From Cladopsammia gracilis (Eukaryota > Cnidaria > Anthozoa > Scleractinia > Dendrophylliidae), in NCBI GenBank assembly GCA_022457155.1, contig JAJGOT010000259.1:124001-188000 (forward strand): a stretch of DNA of 64,000 bases, in the 5' to 3' direction. Position numbers and translations under genes: made by a program. Shown here piece after piece: positions 1 through 12,913 of this stretch (positions are counted from its first letter, which is position 1; every line of letters begins with the position of its first letter). The notes below the pieces were generated by a model, which had not been told where the DNA came from, ran no database searches, and saw nothing but the letters and a program-made list of their open reading frames with translations.

Positions 1-510
1 GGGGGGGGGGGCTGCTTGGGTATATTTTGGGTTAGGGGTTAGGTTAGGGTTAGGGTTAGGTGTTAGAAAGAATATAGCTCTTTTTACTGATTATTATCTA
101 CTGATAATTTGAAGCTTTCATGCACTTGAAATATTATACCCTATTCTAGGAAAGTTATCCAAAACAGATCTGCTGTTATACATCAGTAGATCCCCCCCAC
201 CCAGGTGTCAAATACAGTGTTTGTATGGGAATCCAGTGTCATAATGTCGGTAACGTTTTAGTTTTCTAATATTTGTGAAATGAAAACTTACTGTACTAGT
301 AAGAAGATTTTACTCATCAAATTTGAGAAATGTAACTGTCTTAAAAAGCATGCAATTAATTTTTTGTTTTTTCCATAGATTTGTTTGTAACTTTTTTGTA
401 GGCTGTTTTATTTATCCCTGGCTCTCACAGGGAAAGATCTACACAGTGCCATGGTAAAAAAAAAATGTTCTTGTTTCAGTTAAGGTTGTGTACATTTTCT
501 TTCTACTTAG
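1..510. other. ALG12 intron with a short telomere-like G-rich run
   Basis: This is intronic sequence upstream of the first visible ALG12 exon; I find no match to the missing ALG12 N-terminus here. Positions 1-11 are a G run and about 29-62 hold several imperfect TTAGGG-like units. Such short interstitial telomere-like runs are common and are not evidence of a chromosome end. Confidence 0.6.
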
Positions 511-3500
511 TATGATCATTTGGAGTTTCCTGGTGTTGTACCTCGCACATTCGTTGGTCCTCTTGCAGTTTCATCTCTAGCCTATCCTGTAGTGACAGGT
601 CTTAAAACTGCTGGTACATCAAAACTGTGCTCACAGATTATAGGTACAGTGTACACATGTACATGTATAATTTATACACTTGATATGATAATGTCAAAAT
701 GGCGAGGAGGGGAAGCAACACTGATCAGGACCTGCAGTTCCTAGAGAGGAACATACAGAGTTCAATAAAGGGCTGTGCATCTATGCCAGTCTTCTTCCCA
801 TCCCATGTCTCAAGGGTGAGGCCTCATTCATGCAGTTCTTTCCCTGTATAGATCTTCTTTATGGCAACTCACTAACTGACTGTCCTCACTTTTGTTTAGG
901 TGGTTTGTTCATTTGAAAAAATCTTCGCAGTTGTATAGCTTCTCTTGTGCCTTAGGGTATACATGTAAAAGTACTGTAAAAACCTTGTAGAATGTATCAC
1001 CACCGATCATGTATATTTATTTACAGAATCGAAAGTAACCATATTTTCTTTACTTTTTTTCAGTGCGTTTTTCTCTTGGAGTAATCTCTTTGTTTGCCTT
1101 TTCAAAGTTCAAAAGCTCCATTTCACTCAGGTTTGGTTCAGATGTTGGAATCCTCTTGGCACTGATAACCGCCACTCAGTTTCACTTGTTATTTTATATT
1201 TCAAGACCATTGCCAAACATATTTGCTCTTGTGTTAGGTGAGTAGCCTGGTTCAGTCTCTCTTTGGGTAACCTGCATTGTCAATAGGACAAAGGATAAAG
1301 GTGCTGCCTTTGCTTTGCCATCTGCAAATGGTTAGACCCTCACATGGCTCAGATGACTACATAGAAATGGCAGTCCTGTCTCTGATGATAAAAGGACGTA
1401 ACAAAACCCTGGCTGAGACAACCGTCAGTGACATGTACATTGTTCATGGTGGGGTGGGGGAGATAAGGTTAACAAGATTGAACCGACAGCAGCTGCCTGA
1501 GGCGCCTTCATGAGCTGATGTCCAGTCTCATTCTCATAAGTGTATGTAAAGTGCCATGAGACATGTGATATGCGCGCTATATAAGACTTTGTTCATTCAC
1601 AGTCTTTACGATATTGATAACAATATAAAGTGCAATCATAAGTCCAGGTGATCATTATTTTAAAGTTGGATTTTTTTCTTCCATATTTTTCTTTCCTTAG
1701 TTCTTCTTGCCTTCCGGTTCTGGCTGGATCAACATCATTCCAAATTTATCTGGACGTCAGCATTTGCTATCATTATCTTCCGAGCAGAGTTGTGCATTTT
1801 ATTAGGGCTGATATTTCTGTTGGAACTTATTACTCAGCGTGTTTCTCTGCTAACAGGGATTGTTCATTCTGTGTTAGCAGGAATATCTGCATTAGGTGAG
1901 AGCTATTTGTAACTTTACCGTACCCAAATTCGTAATTAGCCAATCAGAAGCCTACAACGTAGTCTACTGTCCTGATATCCTACGATATCAAGTCACTGAC
2001 CTGATATGGCATGATTTTATGGTAAAAAGTTTGAAAATGCAACCATTAACGTCAACTTTACCTCTGGTTCCAAACATTCCTCCAACTGAACGTCGGCTGA
2101 AGCAAGTATTTGAAGCTTCCATGTGACATTTACACTATTTATGTGTTCGTTTTCCGAGATAAGACTCGTAAAATGATTTCTTTGCCTTACATTGTAATTT
2201 TCTCGTTTTCAAATGCCGATAATAGTTTTGCAGAGAAAGGGTTTTACACATATTTTGCTACCACGATTTCTCACTTTGCTCGCTGAAAGTAAAATTACTT
2301 TTCATTCATCACTTTTTGCGCCGTTTGTTGAGTGTATTATTCTCCTCGCGGGCCACACAATAGGATGCCTGACAGATTTTATTACCCCAACTGCTAAAAC
2401 TATCACCCCATTTTGGACTGAATTTGGGTACAGTAAATACCTAATCGTACCTTTTTTGTATGCTTCGGCGGCATATCAGGCTCGTTTGGTCTCGCCATGG
2501 GTATTTTGGCTCGACCAAACTCGCCAAAATACAAACCATGGCTCAACCAAACTCGCCTGATATGGCGCCGAAGCGTACCAAAAAGGTATGATTAGGTATA
2601 AGTACAGAACTGATTTGCTGCTAAGGACATTGAAGCATAGTGTCTGGAATCTGAGGGCTTTTTGGAAGAACAAAGGACAAATCCAGCAAAATTTAAACAA
2701 ATAAAATGAACAGAAAAAGATTGAAACATTTTGAATCAGACAAAAACAACCAAATAAATTTGACTTTAACTTCCTTTAACTCCTTTAAAATGAGATATAT
2801 AATTATGTCTAAAAACCTATGCATACACAATGTAGATAATTATATTAAAAACAATTTAAAGGGTAAACCTTATGACATACATGTACAACAGTAGTTGAAG
2901 GCTACTGTCCAGGTGTTTAACTCTTTCACTCCCAGAGACAATTATGGAGACATATGTAGAGTTCTAACTTTTGAGCCTGTGGATGAAATCCTATGGTGTG
3001 ACCATTCAAATGAAACCTCTTCGGCAGTACTTTTGCACAGTACCATTTGTTCTAACTTTTGAGTCTGTGGACGAAATCCTATGGTGTGACCATTCAAATG
3101 AAACCTCTTCGACTGTTCTTTTGCACGGTACCATTTGTTTGTTTTTCAATATTTTACAAAATGAAATTTAGGATGCTTCTCAAATTTTGATATTTGGCAC
3201 TCTTGGGAGTTAAGGGTCAAAAAATAAGTTGTCATATAGTCTGCCGTCCTTCAATTTCCTTTCTTGTCTCCATTAGCTCTGACTGTTTGTGTGGATTCAG
3301 TATTCTGGAGAAGATATCTGTGGCCTGAAGGAGAGGTCCTGTGGTATAACACTGTCATGAACAAAAGCTCAAACTGGGGTGTATCCTTTTTTATTGTGAT
3401 ATAACAGACCCTTTGCCACTAAGAGATGACAACCTACTTTTTACTAAGTTCTAGGCATAAAGTGCAGAAATAAAAAAAAGTATCACAAAATTAGTAAAAA

Positions 3501-6467
3501 TGGCCACGTTTTAGGCCCCTGGCTTTTAAGAGTGAACTTTTATCACTCCACCAAAGGAAACAGCCTGCAAATGCAGCGCCTCTCATCCGTGCTGGAATTA
3601 AGAGAGTCGTGAAGGGGGGGTCCTAATCCCATTTCCCAGCAAATGTTTTTTTCAAATCCCAGCTCAAATCCCACAATCCCAGCCTGTGTTGCTCAAATTG
3701 AAATCCCGTTCCCATTTTTCTATTGTTTTTGTTTCATGAATCCCAGTCCCAGTGCACAAAATCCCATTTCCCAGCCTCTAAAAAAGGCAAATCCCAGCTC
3801 CCATTTTACCCCTTCACGACCCTCTATTAAGCTAGGGGTGCCTAGCGGTCGCGATCGCTACAGAACTATTCAAGCTTCAAACATCTGCGTTTTCAAGGAT
3901 TAATCTTTTCACTCCCAGAGTCAATTTTGAAGACATGTAGTGTTATTCTACCTTCTCAGTCTGTGATGAAATCCTACCGTGTGACCATTCAAGTGAAACT
4001 TCTTCAGCAGTACTTTTGCATGGTACCATTTGTTCTAACTTCTCAGTCTGTGATGAAATCCTACAGTGTGACCATTCAAGTGAAACCTCTTTCACCAATC
4101 TACACTTAAAATGAAATTTGAGGTTTTTCTTGAATTTTGATTTGTGGCACTCTTGGGAGCTAAGGGGTTGTATACATGTACAAGACAATTTCTACATTAA
4201 CATACCTTATTCTCACTAAAATTTTTCAATTTTCGTGTTTTGGAGAAAATCGCGAAAATTAATACTCGCGAAATTTAATACTATGTATACTGTATAAGAA
4301 AACAATGCAAAAATTATTGAGGTTGAGGAGATCTTGGTGCTTTGACCCAGGAACCTCAACGATGACGCCACCTCGTAAAAGTAGAAAGCGCATAACTCTT
4401 GATTTTTTTTATATAGCTATTTTGTGAACATTCTGTTAGGGCTTGGAAAAAGAAAATTGAACCACAACATATACATGTACCAACCATGAGAAATTGAAGC
4501 AGCGGTAACACTGTACATGGAAAAATCGCTAAATTAAATACCCTTTTGTTCACTTTTTTCCTGGAATCGCGAAAATTTATACTTGCGAAATACAGCTCCC
4601 GAATTTTCGCGAAATTAAGTATGCGTGAAAATTGGTAAGAATAAGGTATTTGAAAATTGTGAAGAATGTTAAGGAAAATGTTGCTGGATATAAAGCCTTG
4701 GACATTCAGTGATTTTCACAGTAAGAGTGTAGGAAATAGTATCATGTTCATTCCAATTGTTTCTTCATCAAATCTCAGACATCTCCATTTCTTTGGTATT
4801 TCTACTCAGTCCTCCCCAGATGTTTACTCTTTGCTCTTGCCCTAGTCCCTCTCGGTCTCTGGCGGGATAGAAGGACTTGGACGCTAGCAGCTCCATCCAT
4901 TGGATTCATGTTTCTTTATTCATTTCTTCCACACAAGGAGCTTCGGTTCATCATTTATGTCATCCCTGTCCTCAATGCAGTGGCAGCTTGTGGAATGAGC
5001 TTCATGTAAGTTAATTAAATATTTTGTTTTGTTCACCGATAATATTTTTGCCAAGAAAGTGCCTGCTCTTGAATGATATAGTCAGTTCATTATTATTCAG
5101 TTTCATTATTATTATTATTATCATTATTATTATTAATCTTGAGAGGTATTTTCAACCCAAATTTTGCTTTCAGAGTGAGGTTTCCATCTTAAAAAGAGCT
5201 ACATGTAAGTTACAGACGATCAAGTGAAGCTCAGCTTGCACCAGCTAACCGTGTCTGGCTTGGAGAGATGTCCACCTTAAAAGTCACCTTACATGAGTGC
5301 CTCTCTTTGAAAAAGTTGAATGTAACTGTATGCCTTGTTTTAAAGTATTGCTTTATCCTTGTCTTATTTATTGTTTGTTAAATATCTTTATTTCAGATAC
5401 AAGAATGAAGCAAAATGGAGACCATTAGTGTCTGCTGTGGTCAAACTTGTTACTGTGGGAGGACTGCTGGGGAACTGTTTGGTCACTGGCGTATTGCTGT
5501 TTATATCACATTATAATTACCCTGGTGGTGTCGCTCTACAAAGACTTCACACCCTCTTAGAGAATCACACAGGTACAGTTGTTTAACTGCCAAGAGTGCC
5601 AAAAATAAAAAATTCAAGAAAAATTCCAAATTTATTTTTGTAAAATATTGTTTAACAAATCGTACCATGAAAAAGTACTGCTGAAGAGGTTTCATTTGAA
5701 CAGTCACACCAATCGTCCACAGACTCAAAAGTTAGAACTACACTACATGTCTCCATTATTGTCTCTCAGAGTGAAAGGGTTAAAAGAAGAGCCCGAGGAA
5801 GTGAGAGGTAGCAAGCAGTTCTGTGCCGTTCTCTCTGCCGTTGCCGTCGTTGTCTGACCGCCTGTAGGGCCCTCTCATCTATCCCTTTGAGTGCTTTCCA
5901 TTTACATTAGGTTCTGTTGTCTTGTTTTTCTTCAGAGCCATGTCATGTCCACATTTCTGTTGCTGCAGCTCAGACCGGGGTTTCTCGGTTTGGAGAAATC
6001 AATCCTTCATGGAAGTGAGTACTCAACATACAGTTTATATTCTTATTCAGGTGGAAGTATATCCTGCCATTTTTTTCTTTAAAACTCGCTTGAGAGCCGC
6101 GAAGCGTGTAAAGCGTGGATATACGTCTGGTCTGCTTTTAACCGCTCTATCACCATGTGTTTTTTATCAGTACAACTCAGTTTTTATATTCCCATCAATT
6201 ATCCTTTACAGATATTTCAAGACAGAAGATATATCCGATGACAGTCCTGAAATGTTGGCTTTCACGCATCTACTTACCGAACCACCATGTAAGAGAATGG
6301 AGCGCTCCCATTTACTTCTCGAAACAGTGAAAGGTTTCGACAGAATTAATTTAGATTTAAAACGTTTTCCTTTTTTATTCCCGTTGATGGCGCCTAAAAT
6401 TTGTATCTTGGAAAGACGGGATGGAGAAAAACCAGGACATAGACCTGTTGACTTGTCAAAGTTGTAA
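511..6467 (+). CDS. ALG12: ALG12, dolichyl-P-Man:Man7GlcNAc2-PP-dolichol alpha-1,6-mannosyltransferase (3' part, 8 exons)
   Basis: This is a multi-pass ER membrane enzyme of family GT22. It adds the eighth mannose (alpha-1,6) to the lipid-linked N-glycan precursor, using dolichyl-phosphate-mannose. Exons seen: 511-643, 1064-1237, 1701-1895, 3277-3380, 4779-5005, 5397-5572, 5936-6014 and 6212-6467. All have GT-AG borders, phases agree, and they give 447 residues plus stop. Recognisable ALG12 blocks in order are [14 protein letters not shown] at the first exon, the [16 protein letters not shown] segment, [23 protein letters not shown] then NKSSNWGTSP across an exon junction, the GT22 signature [37 protein letters not shown], and a C-terminal [14 protein letters not shown] block. 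Roughly the first 50 residues of the usual ~490 are missing because they lie left of position 1. The long open frame through 5922-6211 is intron read-through. Its introns hold several MITEs. Identity is near certain from the motif order. Confidence 0.95.
1277..1590 (+). repeat. Probable retroposon 3' fragment in ALG12 intron
   Basis: This intronic stretch ends in a 'GTAAAGTGCC ... GCGCGCTATATAAG' block at about 1543-1588. The same kind of ending (TGTAAAGCGC ... GCGCTATATAAGCAATAAATTATTATT) recurs at 24655-24737, which suggests a shared non-LTR retroposon tail. The ORF across it looks non-genic. Assignment is by similarity within this window only. Confidence 0.35.
2439..2596. mobile_element. 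Fold-back MITE in ALG12 intron
   Basis: About 75-bp arms are near-perfect reverse complements. The left arm starts ACCTAATCGTACC, the right arm ends GGTATGATTAGGT, and both arms carry the CTTCGGCG / CGCCGAAG and ATATCAGGC / GCCTGATAT blocks. There is no coding capacity. Confidence 0.8.
2917..3216 (+). mobile_element. TTAA-type MITE, copy A (two internal units)
   Basis: This is a copy of the most abundant small element in the window. Its family has ends CCCTTTCACTCCCAGAGT and the inverse, TTAA flanks, and an internal ~88-bp unit beginning TTCTAACTTTTGAGTCTG. Two internal units are visible, followed by the common tail (TTTTACAAAATGAAATTT, then GGCACTCTTGGGAG). Ends are slightly mutated. It lies in an ALG12 intron. 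Confidence 0.8.
3902..4169 (+). mobile_element. TTAA-type MITE, copy B (diverged)
   Basis: This copy has the same terminal CACTCCCAGAGTCAATT start, two internal units (with TTCTCAGTCTGTGATGAAAT variants) and the GGCACTCTTGGGAG tail. It is older and more diverged than the other copies and lies in an ALG12 intron. Confidence 0.75.
4202..4649. mobile_element. ~450-bp MITE with ATACCTTATTCT termini
   Basis: Terminal inverted repeats read ATACCTTATTCTCAC at the left and GTAAGAATAAGGTAT at the right. Subterminal blocks rich in TCGCGAAAATT are mirrored at both ends. The middle, about 4330-4550, is unrelated filler without coding signal. Confidence 0.75.
5583..5783 (-). mobile_element. TTAA-type MITE, copy C (single unit, inverted)
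   Basis: A complete 201-bp single-unit copy in the reverse orientation, with intact TTAA at both borders (5583-5586 and 5780-5783). It sits just after the donor of ALG12 exon 5397-5572, starting 10 bp into the intron. Confidence 0.85.
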
Positions 6468-6947
6468 AATTTGATAAATTAATGCTCTTTAAGCTTCGAC
6501 TGCTAGAGTCAAAGGGTATTGTATTTAATTCAGATGAAAAAAGGGTAGCTATATATGATTTGCAGAAACGACGTTAAAAACATATGCAAAAAGAAAACAC
6601 TTTTTACGAAATACAGCGCAACAGAAAATTTGTCGTTAAACAGATCTTATGCCGAAATGAAAGAAGAACAGATGTTTTCTGCAGTAAAAAGAAGGTAAAG
6701 TGACATACCATCGTGTGAGGATCACAAAACAATGCATACGCTGAAGGGACTGCAGGATACCTTTAAACCAAACGTAATTCGGAGGTATCGACGCTTATTT
6801 TTGTAAAATTACTTTTATTGGTCTTCTTCATATAGTAAAGCCGAGTAATCGATTATGAAACACAAGAATTTATGTTATATATTAACCAATATGACCGCTG
6901 CGGTTTGCGATCGGTTACGAAGTACAAGTGCGTACCGAACAAAGATG

Positions 6948-6953
6948 AATAAA
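6948..6953 (+). promoter_or_regulatory. Candidate ALG12 polyadenylation signal
   Basis: An AATAAA lies 481 nt past the ALG12 stop. It is followed by TTACTTG repeats (about 6961-6987), so it could instead belong to a retroposon tail. The 6468-6947 stretch between shows no ORF or repeat that I recognise. Confidence 0.35.
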
Positions 6954-7377
6954 ACACTATTCTTGTTACTTGTTACTTGTTACTTGTAGGAAAAGAGGGT
7001 GATGATTAAAAATATTTACAAGTATTGATATTGTTCCGGCTCATACTTTGACGACTTGTGCGGGATAGGTGAAAAAGTTGTGTTAAAAAAGGATAACTAA
7101 ATATACCTGTAAAAAGCCGGACGTTATTGATTCGTCGAGTTATACATTTTTTTTTAATAATCTGGTAACACTTCAGCATAAAAAAGGTAAAGAACTGAAT
7201 GAAATATGGAGACCTTTAAGACCTTAAATCGATAAAGAGTATTTAGCATTTACAATCCATCTTCTGAAAATCGTTTTCTGTACAACAATTAATATCCAGT
7301 GGGGAAACAGGATCCCTGAAAATGAATAACAGAAGAGTATAGTTTAGAGTTATAACATTTCCACAGAAAGACTCATC

Positions 7378-7520
7378 TCACCCTCCCCTCCCCTCCCCTC
7401 CATCTCACCCTCCCCTCCCCTCCCCTCCCCTCCCCTCCCCTCCCCTCCCCTCCCCTCCCCTCCCCTCCCCTCCCCTCCCCTCCCCTCCCCTCCCCTCCCC
7501 TCCCCTCCCCTCCCCTCCCC
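7378..7520. repeat. (CCCCT)n microsatellite
   Basis: A tract of about 140 bp built almost entirely of CCCCT units. The minus strand is an uninterrupted (AGGGG)n run able to form G-quadruplexes. It lies in the ALG12/next-gene intergenic region. Confidence 0.95.
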
Positions 7521-7529
7521 TATCTTAAT

Positions 7530-7780
7530 CTTCTATTTTATCTTAATTTATGTAATGTAAATCTTATTTTTCTATAAACTCAGTTTTCCTTTCGGGTCAT
7601 CCACTCGATTAGCTCTAGCTATTTGGATGCTCCAAACTCACGAATTCTATCTGTTTTTTTTTTCCTTTGGTTTTTCTTTTCTATATCTGTAATCTAGTTC
7701 TATTTTTAAATTATTTTCTTTTTTCCTTTTCTGTAATGATCGTGTGAGTTGAATAAAATATTATTGTTATTGTTATATTC
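7530..7780 (+). mobile_element. Non-LTR retrotransposon 3' end with stem-loop
   Basis: The stem CATCCA (7598-7603) pairs with TGGATG (7624-7629) around a loop containing GATTAGCTCTAGCT. A T-rich stretch, AATAAA at 7752 and a (TTATTG)n tail follow. The same architecture occurs at 11240-11336 and 28951-29095. No RT coding sequence is retained here. Confidence 0.6.
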
Positions 7781-8002
7781 TATCCTCTCTCACCCCCCTC
7801 CCACTTAGGATAGAGTCTGAATCGGCCACTGTTTTGTACTACTCAGTGTGAATCCATAAAAGCTAGGTAGAAACACTAACTGGTATAAGTTTAGGTTTTA
7901 TAATATTTTTATTGTACGGTTTTGCATGGCTGGCTTGGAGGAGCACTAGAGTGATGGATTCCGTGGATAAATAAAGGTCCTGCTTGATTTGAATTTCGTG
8001 AT

Positions 8003-8160
8003 TGCGTTGGTTTTGCATTTCTACGCTTTGTGATTGGCTAAAAATATCGCGCCACTTTATTGACCAATCAGAAGTAAGAGCAAAACCAATCGTAACTTGC
8101 TCGCTGGCGCCAAGCGCGTTTTCCCGCGCTTGGCTCTAGCGAGCTTTATGATTGGCCAGA
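8003..8160 (-). mobile_element. Fragment of TA-flanked MITE family (see 22261-22546)
   Basis: Reverse-oriented internal segment sharing 'AGCCAATCACAAAGCG', 'GTGGCGCGA' and 'GCGGGAAAACGCG'-type blocks with the full copy at 22261-22546. Ends are lost. Confidence 0.6.
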
Positions 8161-8201
8161 GTAGTTACTTTGGTTTTTACGACACTCAAGTAAAAACCGT
8201 T

Positions 8202-8207
8202 TTTATT
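8202..8207 (-). promoter_or_regulatory. Candidate polyadenylation signal of the EGF-like membrane protein gene
   Basis: AATAAA on the minus strand, 79 nt beyond the stop at 8286. It supports 8454-8286 as the terminal exon. Confidence 0.5.
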
Positions 8208-8285
8208 GTATCCTGACCTGATTCAAAATAATTCTTCTAAGCACAGCTTAGTATTCTTCATCTGAGTAGAAGCTTGACGCAGACC

Positions 8286-11200
8286 CTACCACATGTATCG
8301 TAGGGCCTGGAGCAATAATGCTGCAAACAAAACATTCACATTAGGTAGGTTCATCTGGAATGAGTACCGAACGTCATTTGGGTTTGTCTCGATTTTACAT
8401 TTCTTCTCGGTAATCTTTATATATTTAGCACCAGGTGCCATTACAGTAATTGTACTTGAGGGGAAAAAATAATCGATGTTTAATTTGCTTTCTCTCCCCA
8501 ATCAAACCATGTATGAACTGTAAGTACAGTCCAGAACACTATTCCTCGACTGAAGAGTGACAAACATTTGTTTAATGCTCAGGCGAGGTGGGGGTTGGAG
8601 GGGAAGAAAGAGTGTGGATGGGGAGACCGCGACACATGAAACTGCGAGCTATAGCAGTTTATACAATGAACTGAATACTACGCGCTCTGTGATTGGTCGT
8701 TGCCTATGATCTATCAGAGTACAGACGCACGGCTGACGTCATAGAAAAATTGTTTGCTCTGTTTTGTCCAACATGGCACACAGTTTTGAAAAAAATGTTT
8801 GCGAGATTATTCTGGATTGAGCAAGTGAAAGCCTCGAAAAATGTTTAGCAAGAGCTGTTTACGAGCAAGAAAAAGAGGAAACCAAGACGAAAAATATTCT
8901 TGGCGACTTGAAAAATACCTAAACTGGAACAAATCTTCAAACAGTCGAGCGCTACCAGGCAAGTTCTTAATTTTATTCTTTTTACTTTTCTGTTCATTGT
9001 ATAAAACAAATAGATTCCATTTGGCCGTGTGTCTGTTCAGTTATAGATCACAGAAGACGTCAAAATGTGGTAAGAAAATCAGTGACACACTCGCCTTGTT
9101 CTTACCACATTTTGACGTCATCTGTGATCTATAACTGAACAGACACACGGCCAAATGGAATCTATTTGTTAAATAGTTAAAAACTATTCACCGAAGTGGA
9201 GGTGGGTAGCGGGTGGATATTTACTGAAAAAGTGAGATAATATAACGAAAATGATGCTTTTTTAACTCATTTATTCCTGTTAACGATTACAATTTTCGCG
9301 CGCAAATTGCTGGGAGGTGAATAGCACTTGCTATTCCGAGTTTCAGTAGCCAATCAGAGCGCGCCAACAATGCTATCCACTGTTTCAGTATATACAAATG
9401 ATTGATATATCAAAGTTGGGTATCCTGTGGTTACACTTGATACTGTACCTCTGTGCGGTAGACATTTCCTCTGCGAAAGATTTCTGCTTGCCTCCAAGAG
9501 CATCTTGGATAGCTTTTCTGTTAGCTGAAGCCTAAAAAAAAAGAATACTATTCAGAGAACTGACAGAAAGGAACAAATGTCATATCAGAAACCATTTCGT
9601 TCTTTTCAAATATTCGCAGAATTCTCATATAACGAACAAATTCTCTATTTGGATGCCAGATGTACCCCTTGTTGTTGTTTTTTTTTTAATCTCAGCCGAG
9701 TAGTCATTTTGAACGACTGAAGGTCATGTCCTGAAAGGATTGCACTAAGAAAAATGCTAAATGATCTTATATTGTAAAATTAACTAGCAAAAAGAAAGTT
9801 ACAATATGTCTATTTAATGGTCACATTAATAAATTTCAGAAAAAGTAACAAAGTTGGTTATTATTGTATTTATACCTTTCGTCCTCCTTTCATAGCCTTA
9901 GAATTCTTCTTCTTGTCTTTCTTTCCTTTGCCCTTCTTGGTGTTTGCTGCCGCACGAGTAGTACCAGGGGGAGGGGGCGGAGGAGGTGGGGGAGGTGCTC
10001 CCGCGGCTGCTGCATATCCCATTCCTGGAGGGGGTGGGGGCGCCAGTTCTTCATATCTCTGTCCCGGAAAGGGTGGGGGCGCCGCGAATCCCGGTGGGGG
10101 AGGAGGAGGAGGGGGAAGTGGACCAAGTGTTTCATCAATTGGCATCTCATAAAAGAACACGGGCTCCCCCATGGGATATAATCCACCCTGGTCAACATAC
10201 TGCAGCTCATCAAAGCCTTCATCTATGCTGGACATCATCTCTAACTGTTTCTTTCTCTTTTTCTGTTTCTTTCGTTTTCTAAACACAAACAAAAAATGAC
10301 GACATATATAAATTTACTGACGGTAAATTTTGCTATGAACATGAGGCAAAAAAATCTGAACTCAGATTTGTCTTTGTCCCATGTTGGTGGCATCATCGAG
10401 CTCCAAATGTATTTTTTTCTTATAATCACCTAATGATGAATTGACGTTTTGTCTTGTTGATGATTCAGTGCGTAAGTGAGTAGATAATTGTCAAATAGTG
10501 TAAAAGCTTTTGTGTTGTCCCTGCCAAATCTGGCGATGTAATTAGAACTAGAATTAAAGTTTAACGTAAGTAATTGACCTGTACTTTGCTAGAACTAAAA
10601 GTAGTCAACTATGAGTTGTGGATAATACTACAAAAACGAGTAATCCGTTTTATGTACTTTGCTAATTGTAGTGAGCATACCGTTCCATTATTTATCAATG
10701 CTAATATATTGCCTTTGAACTTTTTATATTATGAATTATTATCTAGCTTAATGTATGACGTTAGAAATGGTTCAGTCCCAATAAACATCCTAAATTTATT
10801 TACAAATACTTCCAATGTCCACTCCTATAATACACGATCCTCCACTTCTAATAACTTCTATATAAAAAACTCGAGACTTGAAATACAAAGAAAAGCCTTT
10901 TCTAGAATTGGAGCTAAATTATGGAATAAGATACCATGCTTTCTGAGAGAATTACCAAAGAGTTCATTTAAAAACAAAATTAAGAATATACTTTTGACTA
11001 TACTTAAAGAAGCAGATTCCTATATTAATATTGACGAGATTATCTCTAAAGTTAAATCAAAAAGTAATTAATTAATATTTTCACAATTCTCTTTCTTTTA
11101 TTTCAATCACTTGTTTCTTCTTTTTTTTTCCTTTTTGTTTTCTCTTTTTGTTTTTTTTTTTTTCTTCTATTGTTTGATCCTTTCTTTTTATTTCAACAAA

Positions 11201-12864
11201 TTGGTGTGTGTAGCGATTTCTAATCATGTAATTAGTTTCACTGGCCTGCCAAGATTAGCTTTTGCTACCTGCAGGCCAGTATTATAATTTCTATAATAAC
11301 TAACTAATAAAGATTTTTGTTGTTGTTGTTGTTGTTGATAAAACCTTTGCAAGGTGCCTGTAATAAAAAAGAAAATACATTTCCAAAACTACAGAGAAGC
11401 GCTGAGTTAAGTGCGGATCCTGTGACTCACCTGCACAGGCACGCCAATATAATAATCAATGCGACAAGGAAGGATCCGCCGATGATTACCAAATACATAT
11501 GTCGTCTGAGGATGTGATAGACAGTCAAGATCACTTTGGTGTGGACGTTCTTTATGATCTTTCCAGTGAAATCTGTGTCTGTGTCAGTTGGTTTTCTTCC
11601 ATTTCGAGTCGTTTTTGGTTTTGAGGTAGAAGAAGGGGTTTTGTCTATTGAGTAAAAAGAAAAATATATTATTTCTTTGGACTGTATTTTCATTTCAATT
11701 AATCGTTTCGATTTTCTCTGCAAAAACGTCCTAGTTCAAAACTGCAAAAAAAAAAAAAAAAAGAAAAAAGAAATGACCGAAATTCATTTGGTACATTCGT
11801 CATATTAAAAACGAACAAACAGCGCCCGATGCTGGAGAACCGATGCCAGCTTACCTTTAAACGGTCTCGACTTAAGGATTTTGTCAACATACTCACTTAG
11901 TAAAGAAGGATAAACAGTGGTAAGCTTCTGTGAGCAGCCAAATGGTCACAATTGAGGATTTTGTCAAAACACTCAAAATCGGGATAAATCTGATTCGTAC
12001 CAGTCGTCTCTCTTGTCTCTTTTGGGAGCCGCAAGACGCGGGAAACGCGCGCAGGGAAAAGTCATAAAAGCGATCGTTATCCATTATATTTTCGATTTTT
12101 ATTACTCGGTTCTAGACTTCACAATGGTCGACCGCCATTGTTCAAAACTGCCGCCGCTGAGGGAAAATAGATCATATGAATATTCAACTGAAATAAATAT
12201 ATACATGTTTTCATATTAGCCATGTGGCTCCCTCTGTGCGAGATAAGAAAAGTTTTATTTTTGTGGGAGACAAGATAACAAAAGTTATATCTCTGTGGAA
12301 GATGAGATAAGGAAAGTTATATCTCTGTCGGAGAGACAGAGAGTCCTCGAGAGCAATTGGCAGTTAGTCATGATACATTGATACCTGGGTTCTCACGGCG
12401 TTTACACGAGAGACCGTTTCCAACAAATCCATGTTTGCATGTACAAGAGAAGTAATTGCTACCACTAGTTTGACAAATAGCGTTTTCATCGCACACAGGC
12501 TTCATCTTTTTCATTTTTGGCGTAAGTTTACAAGGATTTTTTAAATCTGCAACAAAAAAGAAAAACAGACTTCGGTAACCATTAAGTGCGCGTCAGTTTG
12601 GTTTAATTCTGTGGCACATTTTAATCAAAAATAACTGTAGTAACATAGTAAACAAATTAGCAGAAAAAGAGTGCTTAGTCACCGATATATAAAACATGCC
12701 ATAATTAACAATTATTTACCCAAGTGGGGTGAATGGTGATGGATATTCGCCGAGGTAAATATCTACCACTATTCACCGACACCGAGATGAATAATTGGTT
12801 TAGTGTATTCCAGACCATTGGATAGCCAAGTGAACAAAATGGGGACATAAACTCGCCCATCATT

Positions 12865-12913
<49 letters not shown>

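Noticed and set aside
29..62. Telomere
   Set aside because: Only a few imperfect TTAGGG-like units inside an ALG12 intron.
5922..6211. Apparent 181-codon ORF extending the ALG12 last exon upstream
   Set aside because: Homology and splice sites show that the coding exons are 5936-6014 (another frame) and 6212-6467; the rest is intron.
8841..9134. 97-codon plus-strand ORF beginning MFSKSCLRARKRG
   Set aside because: It runs into the 166-bp palindrome and has no family motif; the first 50 codons could be a repeat relic, but nothing supports a gene.
9817..10181. Gly-rich plus-strand ORF
   Set aside because: It is the antisense of the proline runs in a phase-consistent minus-strand exon.
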